This document shows positions 33,366-43,890 of a stretch of 64,000 nt of DNA, in pieces. Position numbers and translations under genes: made by a program. The DNA comes from Nitrosovibrio sp. Nv6. GTDB lineage: Bacteria > Pseudomonadota > Gammaproteobacteria > Burkholderiales > Nitrosomonadaceae. Location of the stretch: assembly GCF_900110495.1 (NCBI RefSeq), contig NZ_FODX01000005.1:148285-212284 (forward strand), given 5' to 3'. The notes under the pieces were generated by a model, which saw only the letters and a program-made list of their open reading frames with translations, was not told where the DNA came from and made no database searches. Within the stretch, counting starts at the first letter, position 1. Every line of letters starts with the position of its first letter.

Positions 33366-36300
33366 GTGCCTTTATTGTTCGCAGTTCCATTGGATTCCAT
33401 TGCATTGAATAATAGTATCCAGAGGTCATTCAAGCTGACCATTCCATCACCCGGTTCAACGATCCGCTATGGCCGTTTCCACGGTTCCGGTGATGCGCTT
33501 GCTCTGGCACAACTCGCACAGGAAACAAGACCTGTCACGATCGTGACGGCAAGCGCGCTTTCCGCGCAAAGACTTCTGGAAGAAATTCCTTTCTTTGCAC
33601 CCGGATTGAAAACCCGTCTGCTACCGGATTGGGAGACACTGCCCTACGACACCTTTTCACCTCATCAGGATCTGGTCTCTGAACGGCTAGCCACGCTGTA
33701 TCAGCTCATGAGCGGCGACTGCGATGTACTGATCGCACCTGTCACCACTGCCTTATACCGCATGCCTCCGCGAGAATATCTCGCCGCGCACACTTTTTTT
33801 CTAAAACAGGGAGAAACGCTTGATCTGAACGCACTACGAAACCAAATGACTTTGGCGGGTTACAGCCATGTAACACAGGTGCTCTCGCCGGGAGAATACA
33901 GTGTGCGTGGCGGACTGGTCGATCTGTTCCCGATGGGGAGTCCGCTGCCCTATCGCATCGATTTATTGGATAACGAAATCGAAACCATTCGTACTTTTGA
34001 CGTGGATACGCAGAGAAGCGTCTATCCCGTCGCCGAGATACGGTTGTTGCCCGCACGTGAATTTCCGCTCGACGAAGAAGGTCGCACTCGTTTTCGAGGC
34101 AGTTTCCGCGAGAAGTTCGAAGGCGATCCGTCAAAAAGCCGTATCTATAAAGATATAAGCAAAGGCGCGGTACCGGCCGGTATCGAATACTACCTGCCGC
34201 TTTTTTTTGAGCAGACCGCAACACTTTTCGACTACTTGCCACGGACAACGCTGCTATGCCTGCACCATGAAATTTACCCGGCAGTAGAAAACTTCTGGCG
34301 CGACACCCAATCACGCTATCAGTTGCTACGCGGTGACAATGATCGTCCATTGCTGCCACCGGGAGAATTATTTGTTACAACCGAGGGTTTCTTCGGCGCG
34401 CTGAAACCCTATCCACGCATCGAGATCCAAAACGACTCTCAGAGCTCGAAGGCCGAGACTCAAAATTTGACCCGCTCACTGCCACCCCTTCAGATTGACA
34501 GGCGCGCTGACAATCCGGCGGAGAAGCTTGATGCGTTTATCGCAAAATTCACCTCTGAATACGGGCCCTCCGGCGGGCGAACATTGCTTCTGGCAGAAAG
34601 CCTCGGCAGGCGAGAACTGATTGCCGAACATCTGAAGCAGTATGGACTATACCCGGACATTTGCGATGATTACGCGCAATTCCGGGCAAGCCTCAAACCT
34701 TTCATGCTTGGCGTGGCCCCGCTGCACAATGGTTTCATATTCGCAGGTGAGGGAACGGCCTTCATTACCGAGAGTGAGCTATACGCCAGACATCTGCACG
34801 GCCGCCGTGAACGCGATTCGCGAAAAACTACCGCAGTGGCGGATGCAATGCTGCGGGATTTATCCGAGATCAAGCCGGGAGATCCGGTGGTGCATGAGCA
34901 ACACGGTATCGGTCGCTACCTTGGGCTGGTAAGCATGGACCTTGGCGAAGGCGCAACGGAATTTTTATCGCTTGAGTACGCTGGCGGAGATAAATTATAC
35001 GTGCCGGTCTCTCAACTGCATCTTATCGGTCGATACAGCGGAGCCGAACCGGAAGCCGCGCCCCTGCATAAACTCGGCAGCGGTCAATGGGATAAAGCCA
35101 AACGGAAAGCAATGCAGCAGGTACGCGATACCGCGGCGGAACTGTTGAACCTTTATGCTCAGCGTACCGCCCGTGCGGGCCATGCATTCAGCCTCCGGCA
35201 ACATGACTACGAGGCCTTTGTCGAAGGATTCGGCTTCGAGGAAACACCCGATCAGGCCGCCGCCATCGATGCGGTAATCGAGGATCTGGGTTCTGCCAAG
35301 CCGATGGATCGTCTTATCTGCGGCGACGTAGGTTTCGGCAAGACCGAGGTGGCGTTGAGGGCAGCCTTTATCGCCGTCGCCGATGGCAGACAGGTAGCGG
35401 TACTGGTACCCACCACGCTGCTGGCTGAACAGCATTTTCAGAATTTTTCTGATCGCTTTAGCCTGGTCGCGGACGAATGGCCGATAAAAATTGCAGAGCT
35501 GTCGCGTTTCCGTTCAGCCAGGGAACAAACCCAGGCCCTGGCAGGGCTGGCCAATGGGCAGATAGACATTGTCATTGGCACGCATAAACTGATCCAGAAA
35601 GGCGTCAAATTCAAGAACCTGGGATTGGTCATTATTGATGAGGAGCACCGCTTTGGCGTGCGCCATAAGGAACAACTGAAAAGCCTGCGTTCCGAGGTAG
35701 ATGTATTGACCCTTACCGCTACACCTATTCCTCGCACCCTCGCCATGTCGCTGGAAGGGCTGCGCGATTTTTCCGTGATCGCTACTGCCCCGCAGCGGCG
35801 GCTCGCCATTAAAACCTTTGTCACCCGTTTTTCCGAGGGCATTATTCGCGAGGCATGTTTGCGCGAATTGAAACGCGGCGGGCAGATATATTTTCTGCAC
35901 AACGAGGTGGGCACAATTCAGCCGATGCATGACAAGCTCGCCCGGCTATTGCCGGAGGCGCGCATAAACATTGCTCATGGCCAAATGCGTGAACGCGAAC
36001 TGGAGCATGTGATGAAGGATTTTTATCAGCAGCGTTTCAATCTGCTGCTATGCACAACCATTATCGAGACCGGCATTGACGTTCCCACTGCCAATACCAT
36101 CATCATCAACCGGGCAGATAAATTCGGTCTGGCTCAATTGCACCAGTTGCGCGGACGGGTAGGCCGTTCTCACCATCAGGCGTACGCATATTTGCTGGTA
36201 CCGGAAGAAGAAGCGCTCGGCACACAGGCCAGAAAGCGTCTGGATGCTATTCAAACAATGGAAGAACTCGGAGCCGGCTTTTACCTGGCCATGCACGATC

Positions 36301-36884
36301 TGGAAATCCGCGGGGCGGGCGAAGTGCTGGGCGAATCGCAAAGCGGGGAGATGCAGGAAATCGGCTTCAATCTCTACTCCACCATGCTTGATGCGGCGGT
36401 CCAGTCATTGAAAGAGGGTAAGGAACCCGATATCGAACATCCGCTGGGGGTCGCCACCGAAATCAACCTGCATGTTCCCGCCTTGTTGCCGGATGACTAT
36501 TGCAGCGACGTACATGAGCGACTGGTATTGTATAAGCGCATGGCTAATTGCACAAGCGACGAACAGCTGGACGATATTCAGATTGAATTGACAGACCGCT
36601 TCGGGCTCTTGCCGGATCCCGTGAGAGCATTGCTGGACTGTCACCGGTTGCGTATTGCAGCGATGCCATTGGGAATTACTCGCATAGAGGCTGCTTCTGA
36701 CTCCATACAGGTGCAATTCATTCCCAACCCGCCGGTTGACGCTGCAAGAATCGTCGCGCTACTCCAGCTCAGCCGCGACTACCAGCTCTCCGGTCCCGAC
36801 CGCCTGAAAATACATACGCGGATTTCGGGCGTCGGAGAGCGGGTGACGCGAATAAAGAGCCTGATCACCGAGTTGAGCGCATAA
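33366..36884 (+). CDS. mfd: Transcription-repair coupling factor
   Basis: Removes RNA polymerase stalled at lesions and recruits UvrA. The 1172-residue protein has the N-terminal UvrB-like module, the RNA-polymerase interaction domain near residues 500-560 (GDPVVHEQHGIGRYLGL), Walker A GDVGFGKTE at about residues 653-661, the DEEH box in VIIDEEHRFGV, and TATPIPRTL. ETGIDVPTANTIIINRAD and QLRGRVGRS (motifs V and VI) and a TRCF C-terminal domain follow. The start used is a GTG with GGAG very close upstream, so the exact start is uncertain. Confidence 0.96.
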   Translation: MPLLFAVPLDSIALNNSIQRSFKLTIPSPGSTIRYGRFHGSGDALALAQLAQETRPVTIVTASALSAQRLLEEIPFFAPGLKTRLLPDWETLPYDTFSPHQDLVSERLATLYQLMSGDCDVLIAPVTTALYRMPPREYLAAHTFFLKQGETLDLNALRNQMTLAGYSHVTQVLSPGEYSVRGGLVDLFPMGSPLPYRIDLLDNEIETIRTFDVDTQRSVYPVAEIRLLPAREFPLDEEGRTRFRGSFREKFEGDPSKSRIYKDISKGAVPAGIEYYLPLFFEQTATLFDYLPRTTLLCLHHEIYPAVENFWRDTQSRYQLLRGDNDRPLLPPGELFVTTEGFFGALKPYPRIEIQNDSQSSKAETQNLTRSLPPLQIDRRADNPAEKLDAFIAKFTSEYGPSGGRTLLLAESLGRRELIAEHLKQYGLYPDICDDYAQFRASLKPFMLGVAPLHNGFIFAGEGTAFITESELYARHLHGRRERDSRKTTAVADAMLRDLSEIKPGDPVVHEQHGIGRYLGLVSMDLGEGATEFLSLEYAGGDKLYVPVSQLHLIGRYSGAEPEAAPLHKLGSGQWDKAKRKAMQQVRDTAAELLNLYAQRTARAGHAFSLRQHDYEAFVEGFGFEETPDQAAAIDAVIEDLGSAKPMDRLICGDVGFGKTEVALRAAFIAVADGRQVAVLVPTTLLAEQHFQNFSDRFSLVADEWPIKIAELSRFRSAREQTQALAGLANGQIDIVIGTHKLIQKGVKFKNLGLVIIDEEHRFGVRHKEQLKSLRSEVDVLTLTATPIPRTLAMSLEGLRDFSVIATAPQRRLAIKTFVTRFSEGIIREACLRELKRGGQIYFLHNEVGTIQPMHDKLARLLPEARINIAHGQMRERELEHVMKDFYQQRFNLLLCTTIIETGIDVPTANTIIINRADKFGLAQLHQLRGRVGRSHHQAYAYLLVPEEEALGTQARKRLDAIQTMEELGAGFYLAMHDLEIRGAGEVLGESQSGEMQEIGFNLYSTMLDAAVQSLKEGKEPDIEHPLGVATEINLHVPALLPDDYCSDVHERLVLYKRMANCTSDEQLDDIQIELTDRFGLLPDPVRALLDCHRLRIAAMPLGITRIEAASDSIQVQFIPNPPVDAARIVALLQLSRDYQLSGPDRLKIHTRISGVGERVTRIKSLITELSA

Positions 36885-37076
36885 AAAGTCAGTTGGGTGA
36901 GCCTGCCCTACATTGGCGTGGTTCAGTATTATGCATTCGTACGTGTATCGGTTCGTGCGGTTTTTGCTGTCCCTGAAAAAATTCCACGTTCAATCGCTGT
37001 TTTTCAGGATAATCATCCTGAATTCGGCCGTGATTTGTCCGTTAATCCACCTTTTAGTCCCGGAAAATCTATCCTG

Positions 37077-38714
37077 ATGGCGTGGTTAAAGAGTATTAAA
37101 AGCAAAATCGTTGTGTTCGCCATCACGGCCACGCTCATTCCGTCGCTGGGGCTGGGGCTGCTATCGTTCCGCCAGAATGAAGCGCAGATCAGCGATAATG
37201 TAACCCTTGAGCTTCGTGCGCTGACAAGTTATGCGAACCGGGAAATGGAACTCTGGATCGATAAGCGTGTGCACGAGGTCCACGTAACGTCCACTTCCAG
37301 TGCAGTCATAGATGGGCTATCGGCGGTTGAGCCGCGGGGAACGGACGAGTCCGGCAAAGATCCGCGAGCCCTGGCACACTATCTGCGGTCAGTACAGGAA
37401 AAACTTGACACAATACTGGAACTCACGATTGTGAATGCGGCGGGGCAAGTCGTGGCGAGTAGTGCGGAAACCCCGGCTATCGTGACACTTCCAGATGATT
37501 GGCCGCAGAGCTCTCTCACGGAAGGCCTTGTGGTCGTGCCGGCCCACTGGAACAAGCAATACGCCACCGCGACAGTCAGCATTGCGATTCCGGTATTGTC
37601 ATACGACAACATTTTAATGGGTGCGTTAGTGGCCGTCCTGGATCTGCGCACCCTGCAACCCGATCTGAAAAGTGCAGCAAAATCGCCGCCGGGCGAAGTG
37701 CTTCTGCTCGATCCGGAAGGCAGGACTCTTGTCAGTAGCCACGCTGATGCAGACGAGTTGATGCAACTGGATGCATCCTCGCTGCAGCGTCTGCTCGCCC
37801 AACCGGGCAAGTCTCTTGCCTTTGATGGTCTGACTCATCAAGAAGTCATCGGATTGGCCGATGTATCCACGGAACTAGGCATCACGATATTGGCGGAACG
37901 TGATCATGCGGCAGTTTATGGAACGTGGATAGAACTGCGCAATATGTTCCTGGCGCTGGTGAGCGCACTGGTTCTGGTAATGACAGCAGTGGCCTTCCAG
38001 ATGGGCCGTTCGATTGTTGTGCCTTTGCAACGGCTGATCCGTGCCGCGGACCGCATCGCCAGTGGCGATCTTGAGGTACGCCTCTCCGCAACGCGGCACG
38101 ATGAACTTGGTCATCTTACCCAGGTATTTGACCAGATGGCGGACAGGCTGCGCCGGAGCCACGCGGACATCATGGCCGCCAATGAAGCCATGCAACAACA
38201 AAATCAGGTGCTGGAAACGCTTTCCATCACCGATAGCCTTACTGGCCTGCACAATCGCAGCAAACTTGATGCAATTTTGAACGATGAGCTCGCGCGGTTT
38301 AAACGCACCCAGCGGCAATTTGCATTGCTAATGCTGGATATCGATCACTTCAAGACACTCAACGACACCTACGGCCATGTGGTCGGCGATGAGATTCTGG
38401 CTGCTGTCGCCCGTATACTTCTTCAGTCTATTCGAAGTATTGACTATGCGGCGCGGTATGGCGGCGACGAATTTATTATTATTCTGGTCGAAACCTCAGC
38501 GGAGCTGGCATTGAACACCGCGGAGCGCATCCGCTCCCAGATAGAAAACATGCGCTACAGTGTGAGCGATTCAACAATCACGGTAACGGTGAGTATCGGC
38601 GTCGTGCAGTGCCAGTCCGACGATATAACGCCAACGGCGGTTTTCACTCGCGCTGACGATGCACTCTACGAAGCGAAACGAGCCGGCCGCAATCAAGCAT
38701 ATCGCGCTCCGTGA
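37077..38714 (+). CDS. Membrane diguanylate cyclase (sensor-HAMP-GGDEF)
   Basis: Makes cyclic di-GMP. From the ATG at 37077 the 545-residue protein has a membrane helix (about 10-30), a periplasmic Cache-like sensor domain (30-285), a second helix (about 287-308), HAMP (GRSIVVPLQRLIRAADRIASGD), a short coiled coil and a GGDEF domain. The active site GGDEF is intact, and the inhibitory-site RSID lies five residues before it, so product inhibition is expected. The reading frame is open 60 codons further upstream, but that stretch lacks any signal. There is no EAL domain and no visible partner. Confidence 0.92.
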   Translation: MAWLKSIKSKIVVFAITATLIPSLGLGLLSFRQNEAQISDNVTLELRALTSYANREMELWIDKRVHEVHVTSTSSAVIDGLSAVEPRGTDESGKDPRALAHYLRSVQEKLDTILELTIVNAAGQVVASSAETPAIVTLPDDWPQSSLTEGLVVVPAHWNKQYATATVSIAIPVLSYDNILMGALVAVLDLRTLQPDLKSAAKSPPGEVLLLDPEGRTLVSSHADADELMQLDASSLQRLLAQPGKSLAFDGLTHQEVIGLADVSTELGITILAERDHAAVYGTWIELRNMFLALVSALVLVMTAVAFQMGRSIVVPLQRLIRAADRIASGDLEVRLSATRHDELGHLTQVFDQMADRLRRSHADIMAANEAMQQQNQVLETLSITDSLTGLHNRSKLDAILNDELARFKRTQRQFALLMLDIDHFKTLNDTYGHVVGDEILAAVARILLQSIRSIDYAARYGGDEFIIILVETSAELALNTAERIRSQIENMRYSVSDSTITVTVSIGVVQCQSDDITPTAVFTRADDALYEAKRAGRNQAYRAP

Positions 38715-38778
38715 GCGACCATCGGGAAATCCTTCTGGTGAGAGGACTTTTGTAATAAGAATCGGAAAACCCGGAAAA

Positions 38779-39657
38779 CTATTCGGCTGTTCCCATGGCT
38801 TGCCCACCGTGTCCATGACTTGCCGCCTGCGCTTCCACCAGTGAATTGAAAACCCACCCCGATCGTCCGTCAGCGGTGATGATTTGCAGCCAGTCGCCCC
38901 TGTAGGCCTCGGCGATCACCGTCGAACCTTTTTTCAGCATCCCGAGCACTCCGGCGCGTAGACCTGGCTTCTGGCGAAGATTGCTGTTGGCTTTGGCTCG
39001 CAGCGGGATCGGGACCTGGAATGAAACAGTCACCTGCTGCGGGTCCGAAGCCTTGCGGGTGCGATTATTCCTTACCATGTCGATAAACTCGCGAGCCTGC
39101 GCGGCGTAGTCCATGGCAGCAGCATAATTATCCTGCCCATACGCCGTCGCCGCCGCACTCAGCAGGAGCTGTGCCTGGGTATGCAATACCTGCTCGGAGC
39201 CTGTGATTGGGGAAGACTTCAAGTTTCCCATAACCATTTCAACCTCCGCAATAGTCGAGGCAGCAGCAGGGCGGGTGGCCAACCGCCGAAGTTTCACCTT
39301 GGCGTGGGCGGCCTGATTGTTGCTTTCCTGCAGCGCCTTCGCCTGATCCTGCTGCCGAGCCTCCTGACTTCGGATATAGGCTTCCTTCTCCGCCAACAAC
39401 TTCTGCAAGCGTTCTATTTCGTGTTGCTGCGCCTCTTTTTCAGTCAGCAGCTTTGCATATTCAATTTCGGGTTGCCCCTTCGAGCGGGACTCCGACATTG
39501 AGTCCTCATTCTCGGCTTCCAATTGATGAGTTTTCGGAAGAATATTGCATCCCATCATATTCAAACCCAGGAGCACCAGAACCAGCCACCCCAGCATTTG
39601 CTCCCGCTGAACCTTGGACGGACTGTAGAGCTTACTCGATTGCTTCAATGGTCCCAT
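38779..39657 (-). CDS. SH3-domain lipoprotein with coiled coil
   Basis: About 292 residues. A hydrophobic helix ends in the lipobox LNMMGC, with Cys at residue 37. A Glu/Gln-rich coiled coil (about 45-130) follows, then an Ala-rich helical segment, and a bacterial SH3 domain near the C-terminus (LRAKANSNLRQKPGLRAGVLG to DGRSGWVFNSLVEA). A periplasmic, lipid-anchored peptidoglycan-binding role is likely. The start is uncertain: 39657 has GAGG just upstream, while ATGs at 39687 and 39597 are alternatives. Confidence 0.75.
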   Translation of the reverse strand: MGPLKQSSKLYSPSKVQREQMLGWLVLVLLGLNMMGCNILPKTHQLEAENEDSMSESRSKGQPEIEYAKLLTEKEAQQHEIERLQKLLAEKEAYIRSQEARQQDQAKALQESNNQAAHAKVKLRRLATRPAAASTIAEVEMVMGNLKSSPITGSEQVLHTQAQLLLSAAATAYGQDNYAAAMDYAAQAREFIDMVRNNRTRKASDPQQVTVSFQVPIPLRAKANSNLRQKPGLRAGVLGMLKKGSTVIAEAYRGDWLQIITADGRSGWVFNSLVEAQAASHGHGGQAMGTAE

Positions 39658-40174
39658 TACCTCGTTATCTCCGATCCTGATATCCATGCTATTAGAGTGC
39701 CTATTATGCCCGCAGTCCAGGTTTATGTAATGCACATTATATTCTTGCGTGCGATTCAGCGGTTACTTCAGTCGGGGAGTAGCTAGCGCTTCTATCTCGC
39801 TCTGTCTGCGTGCGAAATGCCGAGGGTGAGTATATTCCGGTATTCCCAGATAGATGAATTCTTCAGAATCAGCTCGGATCCGGATCGCGACCCCGAACAG
39901 CGCCGGCAGTTCGGTATGGAAGTTAATGACAATTACTGGCAAAATGCGGGGTTGTCTCAAAAATAGCGGTTTTACACATAAATTGGTCCGCCTCCGCAAT
40001 TACTGGTGGTAAACCGGAGGAACCGACCATATAGATAGACAGACGTAAGAGGTAAGAGCAAATGCTCTATCTGCTCCCTGGCAAGCGGAAAGGGCATATC
40101 TGCTGATCCGGTTGTCCTCAGTCGTCTCTTACCCGGCCTGGAAGCATTCTTAACAATAAATTGGAAAACGTTAC
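39658..40174. other. Gene-free, structured region upstream of serB
   Basis: About 515 bases. An imperfect hairpin is formed by 39984-39996 and 40015-40029, and a longer-range pairing of GTAAGAG (near 40047) with CTCTTAC (near 40127) is possible. This could be a leader of serB. I do not recognise it as a known riboswitch. Short minus-strand open frames here have no family resemblance. Confidence 0.4.
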
Positions 40175-41005
40175 ATGAACCTCATCATACAAGGACTGGA
40201 GATCGAGAACAGGGATTTACGAGAGTTGGCGAAGCTTGCAGGCGCTAACGAAATCGAACGAATAACAGGTCAGGCCTTCAGGCTGAAAAATGCAAGCCGG
40301 CGGGATGAGGTCCCCGAATACTGCGCCGACGCGGATCTGGATTTCGCTTTCGTCGAGCAAACGGCACAGCTGGCAGATTTTGGTCTGGTGGCAATGGATA
40401 TGGATTCCACCCTGCTTGCGATCGAGTCCATCGACGAAATAGCCGACATGCAGGGTGTAAAACCCCAGGTGGCGGAAATCACCCAAAGAACGATGCGCGG
40501 CGAAATTGTCTTCGCGGAAAGTCTAAGGCAGCGTACGGCGCTGCTGCAAGGCCTGGATGAGGATGCGCTACAGCGTGTATACGATGAGCGGGTTCGATTG
40601 AGCCCGGGCGCAGAACATATGCTGCAACGGATGAAGTCGGCCGGCCTCAAAACAATGGTTATTTCCGGCGGTTTCACCTTTTTCACGGATAGAATCAAGA
40701 AAAAACTGAATTTGGATTATGCAGCGGCCAACACGTTCGAAGTTGCGAATGGCAAGCTTACCGGAAAAGTGCTGGGGGAAATAATAGGTTCCAGCGGAAA
40801 AGCGGAGGTGTTAAAAAAAGTGCGCGAGGAACTGGGACTGAAACGGGAACAGGTAATCGCTATTGGCGATGGCGCCAACGATCTCAAAATGCTCGAGGAA
40901 GCCGGGGTCAGCATTGCCTACCACGCCAAACCCATCGTGCAGGAGAACGCTACCTATGCGATTAATCATGTCGGCCTGGACGGGGTGTTAAACCTATTTG
41001 GCTAA
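40175..41005 (+). CDS. serB: Phosphoserine phosphatase
   Basis: The last step of serine biosynthesis. The HAD-family 276-residue protein has the nucleophile motif DMDST (Asp75 and Asp77), motif II MVISGGFTFFTDRIKKKL, and motif III/IV AIGDGANDLKMLEEAGVSIAYHAKP. The N-terminal 65 residues form the ACT-like regulatory extension of proteobacterial SerB. It stands alone, between a long leader region and a convergent TonB receptor gene. Confidence 0.96.
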   Translation: MNLIIQGLEIENRDLRELAKLAGANEIERITGQAFRLKNASRRDEVPEYCADADLDFAFVEQTAQLADFGLVAMDMDSTLLAIESIDEIADMQGVKPQVAEITQRTMRGEIVFAESLRQRTALLQGLDEDALQRVYDERVRLSPGAEHMLQRMKSAGLKTMVISGGFTFFTDRIKKKLNLDYAAANTFEVANGKLTGKVLGEIIGSSGKAEVLKKVREELGLKREQVIAIGDGANDLKMLEEAGVSIAYHAKPIVQENATYAINHVGLDGVLNLFG

Positions 41006-41107
41006 TCGCTGCCGTCACCGAATCCCTGGACCTCGTCTTGATTTGAATTGGCATTCATCCAAATTACATAGCTTCGGAAGGTGCCGGGATATCCGGGCCT
41101 ATCCCGG

Positions 41108-43744
41108 CTAATAGCTGAACGCGGCTTCAACAAGATAGGTGCGTTGCGGATAGGGATGAAAGACAAACGCCTTTTCATTGTTCAGGTTGGTAATGCCAAA
41201 CGAGACCCGGCTTTTCAGGCCGTTTTGCAACTTGAACCGGTAGCTGGTTTTGAAATCCATGAAAAAGAAATCGCTCTGGGCGCCAAACACGTTGTTCACA
41301 TGATCCTTATTATCGATATCGTTGAATGAATCGCTGGTGTAACGGCCCGAGAACGAGATGTTCCAGGCTTCCGTGGCATTATAGGTGGCAAAGAAATTAG
41401 CTCGCCAGTGAGGTAGACGAATCCGCTGCTTGCCCGTAAGATTGAAGTCGGCGGGCGTTCCGGTCGACTCGGTGAAGTTAATGATTGGACCTTTTTCGAC
41501 CTTCGCATTCATCCAGGTGCCATTGAAACTGAAGTCGACTTTCGAACCCAGGATACGCCGCTGATCGTAGATCAGTTCCACGCCGGTCGTGCTGATCTCG
41601 CCTATATTCTGAAAGGCGCTCGTTGTGAGTATGCCTGAGGCCGTTCTTACTTGCTGGATGGCGTCCTTGATATCGTCGCGAAAAGCGTTCATTCGAATAT
41701 AGCCCTTCGGCAGCCCATATTCGATCATGAAGTTGTGATGCACGCCGTTCTCGGGTTTGAGTAGCGCGTTGGCCGTGACCACGCTGGTTGGCGAACTCAG
41801 CGACTGATAAAGTTCGGCGATTACCGGAAAGCGATGAGCCCGGCCGAAGGAGTAGCGGTATTTCCACCGCCCGGGCTCGTAGCCCACTGACACTTTGGGC
41901 GAAGTTTCCCCCAGAGAGCGATCCGGCACGGCCACGCTCCCGACAACGCCGTTTGTTGCCGCCCACCACTCCTGACGCACGCCTGCGGTAACATCCCAGC
42001 CCGGCAGGAAACGAAACGCGGATTGTGCAAAGATGGCATGAGTCGAAGTCTGGCCATCGTTGTTTCGATTGGCTTGCAGCGCTCCGCGGGTGAGCGTAGC
42101 GTAATCGATCAGATCATATTGCCGAAAACTCAGATTGTATTGATCGAAATGATATCCAGCCAGAAACGATAATTTGTCGTTACCAAGCAGGATCGGCGCA
42201 CTCAGCTTTAGATCATAATTCAGCCAGCTGAATTTCCTGAAATCCTGAATCTGTCCCTCACCGGTATTTGAAGGATCGCCTGAATTGAAAAAAGCTGAGG
42301 CACGGGTATCTTTCAGAACATCAAAATGGCTGATGGTCGTATCTATATTCCAGACGGGGGTCAGCGCGCCCCGAAGCTGCAGCCCCAGATTCAGCGTCTC
42401 GCGCTTGTCCCGGGTGCCTCCGAAACCGCGTTGGACAACATCGAACCGGGTGCCGTCCAGTGACGCATTACCCGGCTCCGCACAGGTGGCAACGGAGTTG
42501 CAGGTTGGGGCGCTTCCTCCCCAGAATAGATCTCCGGTCGCAGCGTCCCGTACATAGTTGCGGGGGCGGTTCTGATTGCGCGTGCGGTCTTCGTAAGCTA
42601 CCGTAAAAATAGCCTGAAGATCCGGATTGATGTCGTACCCCAGTTTACCCTTGAACAGATGCGTGTTGACTTTTTCAGGGCCGGTATCGCCATAAATGAG
42701 ACTGGGGGTGCCACGGGTATCCAGGGTCCGCACGCCCCCGCGCACGGGAGTTCCACCCGCAACATCGTGCAATCCCGTGTTATCGATGAAATAGGATTGG
42801 GGATGGCCCTGCGCTTCCAGCCGGTTGTATGCCAGGAATATCGAGAATTTGTCCTGGATCCGGTTGCCGTAGGATACATATTGCCGATCGCCGATGAATG
42901 TTCCCTTGTCCGGTCCATAAATCTTGAAAGGCTGAACAAACACGCTGCTTTCGACGTAGAATTCCTGCTTGACGGGCATGCGCGTCTTTATGTTGACAAC
43001 GCCGCCGATAGAGTTGCCGCTGTATTCCGCCGAGAATGGCCCATAGACGACATCGACAGAATCGATTTCATTGGGACCGACCAGCGACCAGCGTGGCGCA
43101 CCATTGTAGGATGCCTGCAGAAAATTGTGCAGGGGCAGACCATCGGCGTAAACCATATTGCGGGCGGTCGAAAACATATCTGCACCTCGAATGCCAAGCA
43201 CGCCATTGGGATCACCCACATAACGCTGGCGAATCTGCAGACTAGGCATATACTTCAGTACCTCTTCCGTGGTTTGTGCATTTTGCCGCTCGATCTGTGT
43301 CCGGGTCACGCGGGCGGAAGGCGATGTGTAATGCGAGTCGCGTTCGGGCTCGCTAGTGATAACCATTTCCTTGAATACGGTTTCCTTTGCTTTTTCTGGT
43401 ACTGGCTTATCCTCGTCTTTATCCGCGCTCTTATCCTTGTCCTTGTCGATAGCTTCACTCGGCACTTTCTCGTTCGCCGGACGTGGAGCCGGCAAAGGAA
43501 CCGTATTTGGCGTTACCTGACTCAATTGAATCATACTTCGAGTCAATAACGGGGTAGCGGTGTCCGGCTGGATGGTTAACCCTTCGATGTAACCTGTAGA
43601 TAGGAATGTTTCGGTGAGCGAGCGCCGTCCCAAGGGGTCCGTAATGGTCTTTTCCAGCAGAGATTTTATCGGCTCTCCCGGGTCTGCCGCCATGGCTGAT
43701 GACGTGCACAGCGAAGCCGCAAGTACGAGTGAGATCGGTTTCAT
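41108..43744 (-). CDS. TonB-dependent outer-membrane receptor
   Basis: An 878-residue receptor with a signal peptide (cleavage near AMA) and a long N-terminal region (20-130). The latter has an LSQVTPNTV-type segment and a Lys/Asp repeat, DKDKDKSADKDEDK. The TonB box KEMVITSEPERD and plug (about 140-260, NSIGGVVNIKTRMP) follow, then a 22-strand-type barrel ending in AAFSY. The C-terminal aromatic residue is typical. The ligand is unknown. The BNR-repeat protein gene 146 bases upstream on the same strand is probably co-transcribed and may share the substrate. Confidence 0.9.
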   Translation of the reverse strand: MKPISLVLAASLCTSSAMAADPGEPIKSLLEKTITDPLGRRSLTETFLSTGYIEGLTIQPDTATPLLTRSMIQLSQVTPNTVPLPAPRPANEKVPSEAIDKDKDKSADKDEDKPVPEKAKETVFKEMVITSEPERDSHYTSPSARVTRTQIERQNAQTTEEVLKYMPSLQIRQRYVGDPNGVLGIRGADMFSTARNMVYADGLPLHNFLQASYNGAPRWSLVGPNEIDSVDVVYGPFSAEYSGNSIGGVVNIKTRMPVKQEFYVESSVFVQPFKIYGPDKGTFIGDRQYVSYGNRIQDKFSIFLAYNRLEAQGHPQSYFIDNTGLHDVAGGTPVRGGVRTLDTRGTPSLIYGDTGPEKVNTHLFKGKLGYDINPDLQAIFTVAYEDRTRNQNRPRNYVRDAATGDLFWGGSAPTCNSVATCAEPGNASLDGTRFDVVQRGFGGTRDKRETLNLGLQLRGALTPVWNIDTTISHFDVLKDTRASAFFNSGDPSNTGEGQIQDFRKFSWLNYDLKLSAPILLGNDKLSFLAGYHFDQYNLSFRQYDLIDYATLTRGALQANRNNDGQTSTHAIFAQSAFRFLPGWDVTAGVRQEWWAATNGVVGSVAVPDRSLGETSPKVSVGYEPGRWKYRYSFGRAHRFPVIAELYQSLSSPTSVVTANALLKPENGVHHNFMIEYGLPKGYIRMNAFRDDIKDAIQQVRTASGILTTSAFQNIGEISTTGVELIYDQRRILGSKVDFSFNGTWMNAKVEKGPIINFTESTGTPADFNLTGKQRIRLPHWRANFFATYNATEAWNISFSGRYTSDSFNDIDNKDHVNNVFGAQSDFFFMDFKTSYRFKLQNGLKSRVSFGITNLNNEKAFVFHPYPQRTYLVEAAFSY

Positions 43745-43890
43745 ATTATTATTCGGTATCCTCGCTCGTTCCTATCCATAGACGACTGGACGACTCAACC
43801 AGATGCCCTACCCTCACAGGCATTTAAAATACCGATAGATCAACCGGCAATTTATCGCAGAGCAACGGGTCGGCTACGCTCAAGTACGCG

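Noticed and set aside
36897..37076. N-terminal extension of the diguanylate cyclase frame
   Set aside because: The first membrane helix begins at the ATG at 37077. The upstream 60 codons lack family resemblance and a ribosome binding site.
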